A model generated the notes under the pieces. That model searched no databases and was not told the DNA's origin. It saw only the letters and a list, made by a program, of their open reading frames with translations. The position numbers and the translations under genes were made by a program. Below, piece by piece: positions 44,201-51,259 of a stretch of 64,000 bases of DNA. The DNA is from JBBRYB01 sp038238115. Lineage in GTDB: Bacteria; Actinomycetota; Actinomycetes; Propionibacteriales; Nocardioidaceae. Location of the stretch: NCBI GenBank assembly GCA_038238115.1, contig JBBRYB010000014.1:34597-98596 (forward strand), in the 5' to 3' direction. Numbering within the stretch: position 1 is the first letter of the stretch; the number at the start of each line of letters is the position of its first letter.

Positions 44201-44500
44201 CGGGTCGAGGCACCCTTCACGATCATGTTCGGTGGTCAAGTCGTACGCGGCCGCATCGACGCCGTCTACGAGACCGACACCGGCTACCAGGTTGTCGACT
44301 GGAAGACCAGCCAGGCGCCAGCGGCCGACCCCATGCAGCTGGCGATTTACCGGCTCGCCTGGGCGGAGATCATGGGAGCGTCGCCCGAGCAGGTCCGGGC
44401 AGCCTTCTACTACGTGCGCTCGGGCGAGGTGGTCGAGTTCGACGACGCGGATCTCCCCGGTCGCAGCGCCCTGGAGCGTCTCGTGCTCGACGGCGCGTGA
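41216..44500 (+). CDS. adnB: AdnB-like helicase-nuclease subunit
   Basis: A 1094-residue partner of AdnA. The motor domain carries Walker A AGAGSGKTTV, Walker B LLDEYQDTSVAQ and KLLTVHRAKGLEWDVVF. The C-terminal nuclease has QVVDWKTSQ with the catalytic Asp and Lys. Unlike AdnA, no Cys cluster is seen near the C-terminus. An Ala/Asp-rich insert interrupts the motor just after Walker B (about residues 300-325). GTG 41216 has AGGAG (41204-41208) 7 nt upstream and overlaps the adnA stop by 4 bp. In AdnAB the B motor is the main translocase. Confidence 0.92.
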   Translation: MNASCPSSITSPDDLSRLMGIAFSDQQIDAITAPMEPGVVVAGAGSGKTTVMAARVVWLVGTGAVAPDQVLGLTFTNKAAAELLHRVRHFLAASGLICQPPGTPVGGDEEGGATEPTVLTYHAYAARLLAEHGLRIGHEPDTRVIADASRFQLAARAIRQHTEPVAHLSTWVATSVTALLDLDAQLSEHLVSIDELEQFRRRESPQWLDTRQTTEVAKAIVTFEKRRELLGFIRSYRRLKDELGVMDFADQMARAATLAEASAEVGRIERDRFRIVLLDEYQDTSVAQSRLLRALFSGAAVEPAAAGVPDDSAVPTDSAGAEVPGRGHPVTAVGDPCQAIYGWRGASVANIDTFPTDFPTAWGRGEVVRYPLSVNRRSHERLLRTANTLATDLHASHVGAEPLQPQPAAAAGKVRAAVHETYDDELAFLAAEVPNTYRAMRRPLWSDIGVLVRDHRMASDVHDALSAAGVPVEVVGLSGLLAMPEVAEVVATLQVMHDVTANASLLSLLAGPRWAIGVRDLALLGTRARGLARQEHLMDSDIVGELERAVAGVDPADVASLLEALEDPGKGGYSEQARERFAALASELRMLRRHVGEPLLDLVRRVVDVTAIDVELAASTSAVATARRDNLSTFLDAVAHFAGIDNDASLPGLLAYLEAEEQYARGLALAVPSEANSVKLLTVHRAKGLEWDVVFVPGLCRGVFPSPRGRGRWPTAMQALPSPLRGDYAVLPKVCERSNKGLIEFTRECRAYDLLEERRLAYVALTRPREQLVVSCHWWGPEQKRPRGPSVFMDDVIESMKSWGHAPEMQVPAPEEGADNPADRALDRCPWPVEASALEVERRRVAAALVETAQGQGWRAAQAAADDDLLLDERAVVAQWDLELDRLVDEARNSRAGEVAVPLPATLSATAVLRLKDDPRGLARELARPMPRKPSAAARFGTRFHAWVESYVGQQQLLDPDELPGRADLDIASDEDLRMLTEAFTNGPFGGRTPYRVEAPFTIMFGGQVVRGRIDAVYETDTGYQVVDWKTSQAPAADPMQLAIYRLAWAEIMGASPEQVRAAFYYVRSGEVVEFDDADLPGRSALERLVLDGA

Positions 44501-44509
44501 CGTGGATCC

Positions 44510-45259
44510 TCAGTGCTGCGACTCCTCGCCCGAGCCCGTGTCGGCGTCCAGGGCGACTGCGCCCATGGCCCCGAGAGCGATGGCGACCATGTCCGCGAAC
44601 GTGCGCTCTCGATCGGCCGACGTGGTCTGCTCCCCGGTCTTCACCTGGTCTTAGACTGTGCAGATCGTCAACGCCCGGCGCCCGGCCCCGGCCGCGATGG
44701 TGTACAGCGCGTTCGCCTCCATCTCGACGGCGATCACGCCGTACTTCTCCATCCGTAGCAACGGCTCAAGATCGACCGTATAGAAGGAGTCGGCCGAGAA
44801 GATCCGTCCCACCTTCGCGGCAACGCCGGCCCGTTCGGCAGCGTCAGCTGCAGCTCGCAGGAGGTCGAAGTCTGCCGTAGCACAGTAGTCGTGGCCACCG
44901 AAGCGGATGCGGTTCATCGACGAGTCCGTCGAGGCGCCGATCGCCAGCACCACGTCGCACAGCTTCAGGGCGTCGCAGATCGCGCCACAGGAGCCGACCC
45001 GCACGAGTTGCTGGACGCCGTAGTCGCGGACCAGCTCGGTGACGTAGATCGACATGGACGGAAGCCCCATGCCCGTGCCCTGGACCGAGACCCGCTCGCC
45101 CTGGAACTAGCCGGTGTAGCCGAGCATGTTGCGCACCGTCGAGTAGCACTGAGCGTCGTCCAGAAACGTCTCGGCGATCCACTGAGCGCGCAGCGGGTCG
45201 CCGGGAAGCAGGATCCGAGGAGCGATCTGCCCGGGCGTGGCGCCGATGTGGGTGCTCAT
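44510..45259 (-). pseudogene. deoD: deoD purine nucleoside phosphorylase with two in-frame stop codons
   Basis: From ATG 45259 (MSTHIGATPGQIAPRILLPG) to TGA 44510 the frame runs 250 codons with no frameshift and reads as a full-length DeoD phosphorylase. It has two nonsense codons. TAG at codon 51 (45107-45109) falls between LGYTG and FQGERVSVQG. TAA at codon 203 (44651-44653) falls between ALTICTV and DQVKTGEQTT. The second removes the C-terminal catalytic Asp and Arg of the family. Phosphate and nucleoside-binding segments (RVGSCGA, AVEMEANALY) are intact, so decay is recent. It sits between adnB and nudC, where mycobacteria have another gene. Confidence 0.88.
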
Positions 45260-45289
45260 GCCGGCGATGATGCCAGAGCGCTCGCCCAG

Positions 45290-45295
45290 TAGTCT
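45290..45295 (+). promoter_or_regulatory. -10 hexamer TAGTCT for nudC
   Basis: TAGTCT ends 7 nt before GTG 45303. On the opposite strand, CATCAT lies 7 nt before the deoD start, so the two genes may both have been leaderless. Confidence 0.45.
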
Positions 45296-45302
45296 CAGGC
45301 CC

Positions 45303-46304
45303 GTGAGCGTTGGCCAGCTTCCCGACTTCGCCTTCCGGCGTTCGGGTCACGACCGGCTCGCCGAGCGCCGCAAGGACGACGCCTTCCTCGACGCCGCCTG
45401 GAACGAACCGCACACCCGTGTGCTGGTCATGCGCGGACACGACGTCTCAGTGGACGACGCGGGCAACCAGCTCCGGTTCGTCTCCCCCCAGGAGTCCCCG
45501 CCCGGGCAACGCATGCTGCTGGGTGCGGTCGACGCCGTCACGTACTTCCTGGTGTTGGTCGACACCGTGGCCGACAGCTCGGCCGGCAAGGTGGCGCGGA
45601 CGGGGGGGCCCACGAGTGGCGGGCCGGTCAGCTCCTCCCCTGCGCACTCCGAGATCGACGAGATGCAGTCGTCCCTCGCCGGGGAGTTCTCCGACCTGCG
45701 GAAGCTGGTGACCGAGCTCGACCCCATCCAGATCTCCCTGGCCGTGCACGCGATCGCGTTGGGTGGGTGGCACCGTCGCCACCCGAGGTGCGCGGCCTGC
45801 GGTGCCCGGACCCACCTCACCGAGGGCGGCGCGTCCCGTCAGTGCCCGTCGTGCTCGACTATGCATTTTCCGAGGACTGACCCCGCGGTCATCATGCTCG
45901 TCGTCGACGCAGAGGACCGCTGCCTGCTCGGACATAATGCTGCTCGGGCCGGTGGCTGGTTCTCGACGCTGGCCGGGTTCGTCGAACCCGGCGAGGCACC
46001 CGAGGAGGCGGTGGCGCGCGAGGTGAGGGAGGAAGCCGGGATCGTGGTCGGCGACGTGACGTATGCCGGCAGCCAGCCCTGGCCGTTCCCGTCGAGCCTG
46101 ATGCTCGGCTTCTTCGCCGACGCCAAGACCACCGAGATCGTCGTCGACGGAGACGAGATCACCCAGGCCCGCTGGTTCACCCGCGCCGAGCTCAGGGATG
46201 CGGTGGAGGCGGGAGACCTCGTCGTCCCTACGACGATCTCGATCGCCGGTGCTCTCATCGAACACTGGTACGGCGGTGACATGCCGACTCGGCGCGACGG
46301 CTGA
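45303..46304 (+). CDS. nudC: NADH pyrophosphatase NudC
   Basis: A 333-residue Nudix enzyme that cleaves NAD(H) to NMN and AMP and, in other bacteria, removes NAD caps from RNA. A zinc ribbon (CAACGARTHLT, then QCPSC) precedes the Nudix box GFVEPGEAPEEAVAREVREE and the family marker SQPWPFPSS. The N-terminal domain contains a Ser/Gly/Pro insert around 100-115. GTG 45303 is supported by the TAGTCT at 7 nt. It converges on the mycoredoxin gene, as in Rv3199c-Rv3198A. Confidence 0.93.
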   Translation: MSVGQLPDFAFRRSGHDRLAERRKDDAFLDAAWNEPHTRVLVMRGHDVSVDDAGNQLRFVSPQESPPGQRMLLGAVDAVTYFLVLVDTVADSSAGKVARTGGPTSGGPVSSSPAHSEIDEMQSSLAGEFSDLRKLVTELDPIQISLAVHAIALGGWHRRHPRCAACGARTHLTEGGASRQCPSCSTMHFPRTDPAVIMLVVDAEDRCLLGHNAARAGGWFSTLAGFVEPGEAPEEAVAREVREEAGIVVGDVTYAGSQPWPFPSSLMLGFFADAKTTEIVVDGDEITQARWFTRAELRDAVEAGDLVVPTTISIAGALIEHWYGGDMPTRRDG

Positions 46305-46328
46305 GCGGCTGAGCGCCGCGTCGGAAGC

Positions 46329-46574
46329 TCAGCTGGCGAGCTTGGCCTTGACCTGCGCGACACTGGGGTTGGTGAGAGCAGTGCCGTCCGTGAAAACGAG
46401 CGTCGGCACCGTCTGGTTGCCGCTGTTGGCGCTCTCGACAATGGCAGCGGCCCGGGGCTCCTGCTCGATGTCGACCTCGGAGAACTCGATGCCCTCACGC
46501 TTCAGCTGCCCTTTGAGGCGGTGGCAGTATCCACACCACGGGGTGGAGTACATGGTGAACGTGTCCGAGATCAA
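46329..46574 (-). CDS. Mycoredoxin (glutaredoxin-like)
   Basis: An 81-residue thioredoxin-fold protein that reduces mycothiol mixed disulfides. The active site is CGYC (C14-C17, in STPWCGYCHRLK), and the cis-Pro and GG-type region is TVPTLVFTDG. CGYC is the hallmark of the actinobacterial Mrx1 group. The start is TTG 46574, preceded by AAAGGGA. It is divergent from uvrD2 with 78 bp between starts. Confidence 0.9.
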   Translation of the reverse strand: MISDTFTMYSTPWCGYCHRLKGQLKREGIEFSEVDIEQEPRAAAIVESANSGNQTVPTLVFTDGTALTNPSVAQVKAKLAS

Positions 46575-46652
46575 GGCTGTCCCTTTCGACGAATAGGCTT
46601 GCTTGGGTGCAACGTGCACGGGGGCCAAACCCTTCCCGCTCGAGGAGGCCGC

Positions 46653-48734
46653 GTGACCGAGGCTGACCGGCTGCTGGAGGGACTCGATCCCGAGCAGCGT
46701 CAGGTTGCCCTCAGCCTCGAGGGCCCCGTTCGCGTGCTGGCCGGAGCGGGGACCGGCAAGACCCGCGCTCTCACCCATCGCATTGCCTACGCGGTCGCGA
46801 CGCGCACCGCGGCGCCGACCGAGGTGCTGGCCGTGACGTTTACGACTCGCGCCGCCGGGGAGCTCCGCCAGCGGCTGGCCAGGCTCGGCGCCGCTGGTGT
46901 GCAGGCAAGGACGTTTCACTCGGCGGCGCTGCGCCAGGCCCGGTATTTCTGGCCGCAGGTGTTCGGAGGGGAGCTGCCCCAGCTGATCTCGTCCAAGCTG
47001 TCTCTGCTCGGTGAAGCCGTGGGCCGCCAACGGCTCAAGGCGGGCCAGCCCGACCTGCGCGATCTCGCGAGTGAGATCGAGTGGGCGAAGGTGTCCAACG
47101 TGCGACCCGACGACTACGCGCGGGTGTCGGCGACGTCGGGCCGAGCCGTCGAGGGCTACGACGCCGCCACAGTCGCGAAGGTCTACGACTCTTATGAAGA
47201 GGTGAAGCGCGCCCGCAACCGGATGGACATGGAGGATGCACTGCTTTACGCCGCGGCGGTGCTCGCTGAGGATGAGCGGGTCGCGGCGGCGGTGCGACGG
47301 CAGTACCAGTGGTTCGTTGTGGACGAGTTCCAGGACGTGAGCCCCATCCAGGCCACGCTGCTCGACCTCTGGCTTGGTGGCCGCGACCAGCTCTGTGTGG
47401 TCGGAGACCCGGCCCAGACGATCTACTCGTTCGCTGGAGCGTCGTCGGACCACCTGCTCGGCTTCACCCGGAAGTTTCCGGGAACCACGTCAATCACCTT
47501 GGAGCGCAACTACCGCTCCACCCGGCAGGTTCTCGACACGGCCAACACGGTGATGGCCCAGCAGATCGGAGCCTCGGCCGTGCGGCTGCGCCCGACCCGG
47601 GGCGACGGCGTCGAGGTCGGTTTCCACAGCCATGCTGATGAGGTCGGCGAGGCCGATGCGGTGGCTGGCGCCATCGGCGACGCCCTGGCTGGCGGATACG
47701 CCCCTGCTGACATCGCCGTGCTGTTTAGGATCAACGCCCAGTCGGAGAACTTCGAGGAGGCGCTGTCCGAGCGCAAGATCCCCTTCGTCGTGCGCGGCGC
47801 CGAGCGCTTCTTCGAACGCCCTGAGGTGCGACAGGCGCTGACCTTGCTCCGCGGTGCCGCCCGCACCGAGGCCGAACCGACGGGAGAGCTCACCGTCGAC
47901 GTCGTCGCCGTCCTCAGCTCGATGGGCTGGTCCACCACCGCCCCGACGGCCCGGGGCAACGCTCGCGACCGGTGGGAGTCGCTGCAGGCGCTGGTTTCGG
48001 TCGCCGAGGAGCAGTCCAGCCAACACCCATCGCTCGACCTGGCGGGCTTCGTGGCCGAGCTGCAGCGTCGCGCCGACGCGCAGCACGCACCACTCGCCGA
48101 GGGTGTCACGCTCACGACCCTGCACGCTGCCAAGGGCCTCGAGTGGCCGGTCGTCTTCCTGGCCGGCATGCACGAGGGCACGATGCCCATTGTCTACGCG
48201 GATACGCCACGCAGCGTCGACGAGGAGCGCCGGCTGCTGTATGTCGGCGTGACCCGGGCCCGGGACCGGCTGAACGTCTCCTGGGCTTCTGCGCGCAACC
48301 CGGGAGGCAGAGCCTCGCGGCGGCCCAGCCGATTCCTCGACGGGTTGCTCGACGACGATCAACGTGCGGCGCACCCGGCGCGGCGAGGCGGCCGCAAGGA
48401 CCGTGCGCGTGCAGCCAGACTGTCGACCTGCAGGGTGTGCTCACGTCCACTGACGGACGCCCGTGAGCGCAAGCTCGGTCGCTGCGCCGACTGCCCAACC
48501 AGCTACGACGAGGCGACCTACGACGCGCTCAAGTTGTGGCGTCGCGAGCAGGCGGAGATGCAGAAGATCCCGGCCTACTGCATCTTCACCGACGCCACCT
48601 TGACCGCTCTGGCGGAGATGCATCCGCGCGACGCCGCCGCCTTGTTGCGCGTGCCCGGCATCGGACAAGGCAAGGTCGACAAGTACGGCGCGGCCATCCT
48701 GAGCCTGTGCGAACAGACATCACTCGCCGATTAG
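46653..48734 (+). CDS. uvrD2: UvrD2-like DNA helicase with zinc and HRDC domains
   Basis: A 693-residue SF1 helicase. The motor shows AGAGTGKT, FVVDEFQDVSPIQ, GDPAQTIYSFAG and TLHAAKGLEWPVVF. The tail has the four cysteines that define UvrD2 (CRVC, then CADC about 20 residues later). An HRDC domain ends in RVPGIGQGKVDKYG. In mycobacteria the motor is essential. GTG 46653 follows GAGGAGG (46642-46648) at 4 nt, and an upstream ATG at 46521 would overlap mrx1 and add unconserved residues. Confidence 0.93.
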   Translation: MTEADRLLEGLDPEQRQVALSLEGPVRVLAGAGTGKTRALTHRIAYAVATRTAAPTEVLAVTFTTRAAGELRQRLARLGAAGVQARTFHSAALRQARYFWPQVFGGELPQLISSKLSLLGEAVGRQRLKAGQPDLRDLASEIEWAKVSNVRPDDYARVSATSGRAVEGYDAATVAKVYDSYEEVKRARNRMDMEDALLYAAAVLAEDERVAAAVRRQYQWFVVDEFQDVSPIQATLLDLWLGGRDQLCVVGDPAQTIYSFAGASSDHLLGFTRKFPGTTSITLERNYRSTRQVLDTANTVMAQQIGASAVRLRPTRGDGVEVGFHSHADEVGEADAVAGAIGDALAGGYAPADIAVLFRINAQSENFEEALSERKIPFVVRGAERFFERPEVRQALTLLRGAARTEAEPTGELTVDVVAVLSSMGWSTTAPTARGNARDRWESLQALVSVAEEQSSQHPSLDLAGFVAELQRRADAQHAPLAEGVTLTTLHAAKGLEWPVVFLAGMHEGTMPIVYADTPRSVDEERRLLYVGVTRARDRLNVSWASARNPGGRASRRPSRFLDGLLDDDQRAAHPARRGGRKDRARAARLSTCRVCSRPLTDARERKLGRCADCPTSYDEATYDALKLWRREQAEMQKIPAYCIFTDATLTALAEMHPRDAAALLRVPGIGQGKVDKYGAAILSLCEQTSLAD

Positions 48735-48764
48735 CACAGCGAAAAGAAATCTCTCGATGCGGCG

Positions 48765-48803
48765 TTAATTCGTTTGCGTCCCTTGAAGCGAGGCGCGTAC
48801 GCT
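48765..48803 (+). promoter_or_regulatory. whiB7 promoter with AT-rich box
   Basis: An AT-rich TTAATT (48765-48770) lies 3 bp before a -35-like TTGCGT (48774-48779). The spacer is 18 bp and the -10 is TACGCT (48798-48803). Known WhiB7-dependent promoters have an AT-rich patch about 3 bp upstream of the -35, bound by the AT-hook, so autoregulation is likely. The start of transcription would be near 48810. Confidence 0.6.
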
Positions 48804-48864
48804 GCTCTCACCGCCGGAGGTTCGCCTTCTGCAGCCCGACCCACACCGGAGAGGAGGGGCAGTC

Positions 48865-49116
48865 ATGATCATCAGCAACGTCACCAGCGCGGCGCCTACG
48901 GCGACGCGCGCTCGCATGTCCGCCCCCCGCATGGCCGCTCCCCGGGAGTTCGCCCTCCCGATGGTTGCGTCCGCCCTCCCGCTGGGTGACACGTCGGGTG
49001 CGTCCGTCGAGGGTCGCCACCTGGTCGCTGACATTGCCTACACCACGGCTGTTCGCGTGCCCGCAGCTGGCAAGGACGTCTTTGTTGGCGTCCGTGCTTG
49101 GAGTCCACCGATCTAG
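48865..49116 (+). CDS. Upstream ORF in the whiB7 leader (83 codons)
   Basis: It starts at ATG 48865, 5 nt after a strong GGAGAGGAGGGG, and ends at TAG 49114-49116. The peptide is Ala/Pro/Arg-rich (MIISNVTSAAPTATRARM) with no domain I recognise, ending in GVRAWSPPI. Its last codons form the 5' arm of a predicted antiterminator and its stop lies in a small hairpin, so translation rather than the product is likely to matter. WhiB7/WblC genes elsewhere are controlled through such upstream ORFs. 83 codons is long for an attenuator leader, so a function for the peptide cannot be excluded. Confidence 0.65.
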   Translation: MIISNVTSAAPTATRARMSAPRMAAPREFALPMVASALPLGDTSGASVEGRHLVADIAYTTAVRVPAAGKDVFVGVRAWSPPI

Positions 49117-49152
49117 AGAACAACTCTTGATCGGCACCTCCAAGCCGCGGAC
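49090..49152 (+). promoter_or_regulatory. Predicted antiterminator and pause hairpin of the whiB7 leader
   Basis: GTCCG (49090-49094) can pair with CGGAC (49148-49152), and GCTTGG (49096-49101) with CCAAGC (49140-49145), giving 11 bp with a small internal loop. The 3' arm is the same sequence that forms the left side of the terminator at 49142, so the two are mutually exclusive. Within the loop, CCGATC (49108-49113) pairs with GATCGG (49129-49134), extended by AGAG/CTCT, and encloses the uORF stop codon. Confidence 0.6.
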
Positions 49153-49176
49153 CCCACTGGGATCCGCGGCTTTTTG
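49142..49176 (+). terminator. Intrinsic terminator (attenuator) before whiB7
   Basis: AAGCCGCGGA (49142-49151) pairs perfectly with TCCGCGGCTT (49163-49172). After one mismatch CCC pairs with GGG, closing an ACT loop, and the stem runs into TTTTTG. It ends 43 nt before the whiB7 start, with no gene between, so it must be read through for whiB7 expression. Confidence 0.85.
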
Positions 49177-49219
49177 TATACCCCGTCCGAACGACGAAGG
49201 TCACGAGGAGGTGACACAC

Positions 49220-49507
49220 ATGACACTCAGCGTCCTCGACGCACTCATCACGAGTGAGCAGACCGACGCGCGGGAGTTGCCTTGCCGGTCTCACGACCCT
49301 GAGCTCTTCTTCGCGGAGTCGCCGGCAGATGTCGAGCTGGCGAAGGCGCTGTGCCGCACATGCCCCGTGATGGCGCAATGCCTCGCAGGAGCAATCGACC
49401 GCCATGAACCATGGGGCGTGTGGGGTGGACAGCTGCTCGTAGCTGGAGCAGTGGTCGACCGCAAACGGCCAAGGGGTAGGCCTCGCAAGTGTGAGGTTGC
49501 CGCCTAA
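49220..49507 (+). CDS. whiB7: WhiB7 antibiotic-resistance regulator
   Basis: A 95-residue Fe-S transcription factor that binds the housekeeping sigma factor and activates intrinsic resistance genes. The four cluster cysteines are C22, C45, C48 and C54 (PCRSH, LCRTC, AQC). The GVWGG turn is at about 66-70, and the AT-hook RGRPRK at 85-90 distinguishes WhiB7 from other WhiB proteins. ATG 49220 follows a perfect GAGGAGGTGA (49205-49214) at 5 nt. It lies after uvrD2 as in mycobacteria and is preceded by an attenuated leader. Confidence 0.95.
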   Translation: MTLSVLDALITSEQTDARELPCRSHDPELFFAESPADVELAKALCRTCPVMAQCLAGAIDRHEPWGVWGGQLLVAGAVVDRKRPRGRPRKCEVAA

Positions 49508-49617
49508 CGGCAGTCCTGGACCATCCGCACGCGGCTCGCTTCTCGCGACTCGCTCGAGCAGAAAATGAGACGGTCTCATCGATGATCGAAAACCCGAACT
49601 TGAAGTGGAGAAACGAC

Positions 49618-49782
49618 ATGAATCTCATGCAAGAAGAACTGGCTCGCGCCCATATCGACGCGCGCCTGGAGCAGGCGCGCGAGTTGCGACGTGGCGTCCA
49701 CATGCGTCGAGCTCAACGCGTGGCACGCCGTGCCGAGCGCGTCAGCCAGCAGGCCCGCCTGCTGCTCGCCCGCAACTTCTGA
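49618..49782 (+). CDS. Small basic protein downstream of whiB7
   Basis: A 54-residue Arg/Ala-rich helical protein (MNLMQEELARAHIDARLEQ, then a run of RRAQRVARRAERV). No domain is recognised; similar short basic proteins occur in actinobacteria, function unknown. A GTGGAG precedes ATG 49618; an in-frame ATG at 49582 would add 12 residues. It is followed at 49805 by a strong hairpin. The 110 bp between whiB7 and this ORF hold nothing else obvious. Confidence 0.6.
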   Translation: MNLMQEELARAHIDARLEQARELRRGVHMRRAQRVARRAERVSQQARLLLARNF

Positions 49783-49804
49783 TGACGCGGGGTGAGCGAT
49801 GTTG

Positions 49805-49844
49805 ATGGTGCCCGGAACCTCATTGAGAAGGTTCCGGGCACCAT
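49805..49844. terminator. Bidirectional hairpin terminator
   Basis: A 16-bp perfect inverted repeat, ATGGTGCCCGGAACCT (49805-49820) and its complement (49829-49844), encloses an 8-nt loop. It lies between the small basic ORF and the convergent ABC1 kinase gene. There is no long T-run on either side. Confidence 0.75.
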
Positions 49845-49903
49845 TGCGTGTTGAGGAGGATCCGGGCGCTATCCCTGCGGACGTACGCCGGACGGCTGCT
49901 CGT

Positions 49904-51259
49904 TCAGTCGTCGGCATACCCGGGCAGCGAGTCGGCGAGAATCTGTGCGAATGGTGCCTGCGCCTCGAGCTGTGACAGCACACCGATCCCGCCGAGCCAA
50001 ACCCGGTGGATGAGGAGAAACTCCGGGGGGAGGTTGATCTTCAGCATCGTCGTGTAGCCGGGCTGGCGCGGGTCATTGATCCGGACGAACTGACCACGCA
50101 TCCAGGTGCGGGAGAACTGAAACGTCTCGCTCGTCGCGGGCTCGATGAACGGCGACAGGTAGTCACGCAGGTCGTCGGCGTTGATCGAGATCGTCTGCTT
50201 GATGAAGCCCGCTTCGCGCAGTCCCTCGAGCACCGCGTCATAGTCGTCGTCGCCGGCGTTGCGGAGCAAGGTGCCGATGATCTTGGGAAGTCCGCCGTCG
50301 GGAAGTCTCGCCACGGCGCCGTAGTCCACGACCCCGAGCCTGCCATCGGGCAGCAGCCTGAAGTTGCCCGGATGAGGGTCTGCGTGAAGCAACCCGGCGC
50401 GTGCCGGGCCGGAGAACAGGAAACGGACGTAGACCTCGCCGTAGTGGTCGCGGTCACGCTGGCTCCCGTCGGCGATCAGGCGCGCCAGTGACCGCTTGGA
50501 CTCCAGCCACTCGGAGACCAGCACCCGGTCGGAGTGGGTCACCACCTGCGGAACCACGATGTCGGCGTCGCCCGCGAACGCGTCCGCGAACCGGCTCTGC
50601 GCGTCGGCCTCCAGTGAGTAGTCCAGTTCCTCAGCGACGCGCGCCTGCAGCTCCGCGACGAGGGGCCCGATGTCGATTCCGGGTATCCAGCCGGCGAAGA
50701 GGCGGGCCGCGCGGCTGATCTGCCTGAGGTCGCTGGTCAGCGCCGCTCCGGCCCCGGGGTACTGCACCTTGACGGCGACCTCGCGGCCGTCGCGCCAGAC
50801 CCCATGGTGAACCTGTCCGATGGAGGCGGCGGCCGCCGGGTCGTCGTCGAAGCTGACCAGCTGCTTGCGCCACGAGGCGCCCAGCTCGCGGGCGAGCACC
50901 TGGTGGACGAGTGAAGCCGGCATGGGAGGAGCGGCGTCCTGCAGCTTCGTGAGCGTCGCCCGGTAGGGGGCCACCATGGTCTCGGGCAGGGCCGACTCGA
51001 AGATGGACATCGCCTGCCCGAACTTCATCGCGCCGCCCTTGAGCTCGCCCAGCACCTTGAAGAGCTGCTCGGCGGTGCGCTGCTGGACCTGGCTCGCCAC
51101 CGCCTCGGCGGGGGCTCCGCCGATCCTGCGGCCGAATCCAAGGGTGGCCCTTCCGGCGTACCCGAGCGGCAACGAGGCCAGCCGTGCGGTGCGTGCGACC
51201 GTCTTGCGGGGCAGTTCGTCCATGCCCCGCGCGCCCGTGCTCCCGGACTGGTCGCTCAT
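49904..51259 (-). CDS. ABC1/AarF/UbiB atypical kinase
   Basis: A 451-residue protein-kinase-like ATPase of the UbiB family, associated with quinone or lipid metabolism at the membrane. The characteristic KxGQ motif reads MKFGQAMS, the ATP Lys is in VAVKVQYPG, and the catalytic region is HADPHPGNF followed by VVDYGAV. ATG 51259 overlaps the stop of the next gene upstream (ATGA at 51256-51259). It corresponds to Rv3197 in the whiB7 neighbourhood. Confidence 0.9.
   Translation of the reverse strand: MSDQSGSTGARGMDELPRKTVARTARLASLPLGYAGRATLGFGRRIGGAPAEAVASQVQQRTAEQLFKVLGELKGGAMKFGQAMSIFESALPETMVAPYRATLTKLQDAAPPMPASLVHQVLARELGASWRKQLVSFDDDPAAAASIGQVHHGVWRDGREVAVKVQYPGAGAALTSDLRQISRAARLFAGWIPGIDIGPLVAELQARVAEELDYSLEADAQSRFADAFAGDADIVVPQVVTHSDRVLVSEWLESKRSLARLIADGSQRDRDHYGEVYVRFLFSGPARAGLLHADPHPGNFRLLPDGRLGVVDYGAVARLPDGGLPKIIGTLLRNAGDDDYDAVLEGLREAGFIKQTISINADDLRDYLSPFIEPATSETFQFSRTWMRGQFVRINDPRQPGYTTMLKINLPPEFLLIHRVWLGGIGVLSQLEAQAPFAQILADSLPGYADD

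Noticed and set aside
44651..45070. A short functional 139-residue phosphorylase
   Set aside because: It is the middle of deoD between two nonsense codons and lacks both the N-terminal substrate region and the C-terminal catalytic residues.
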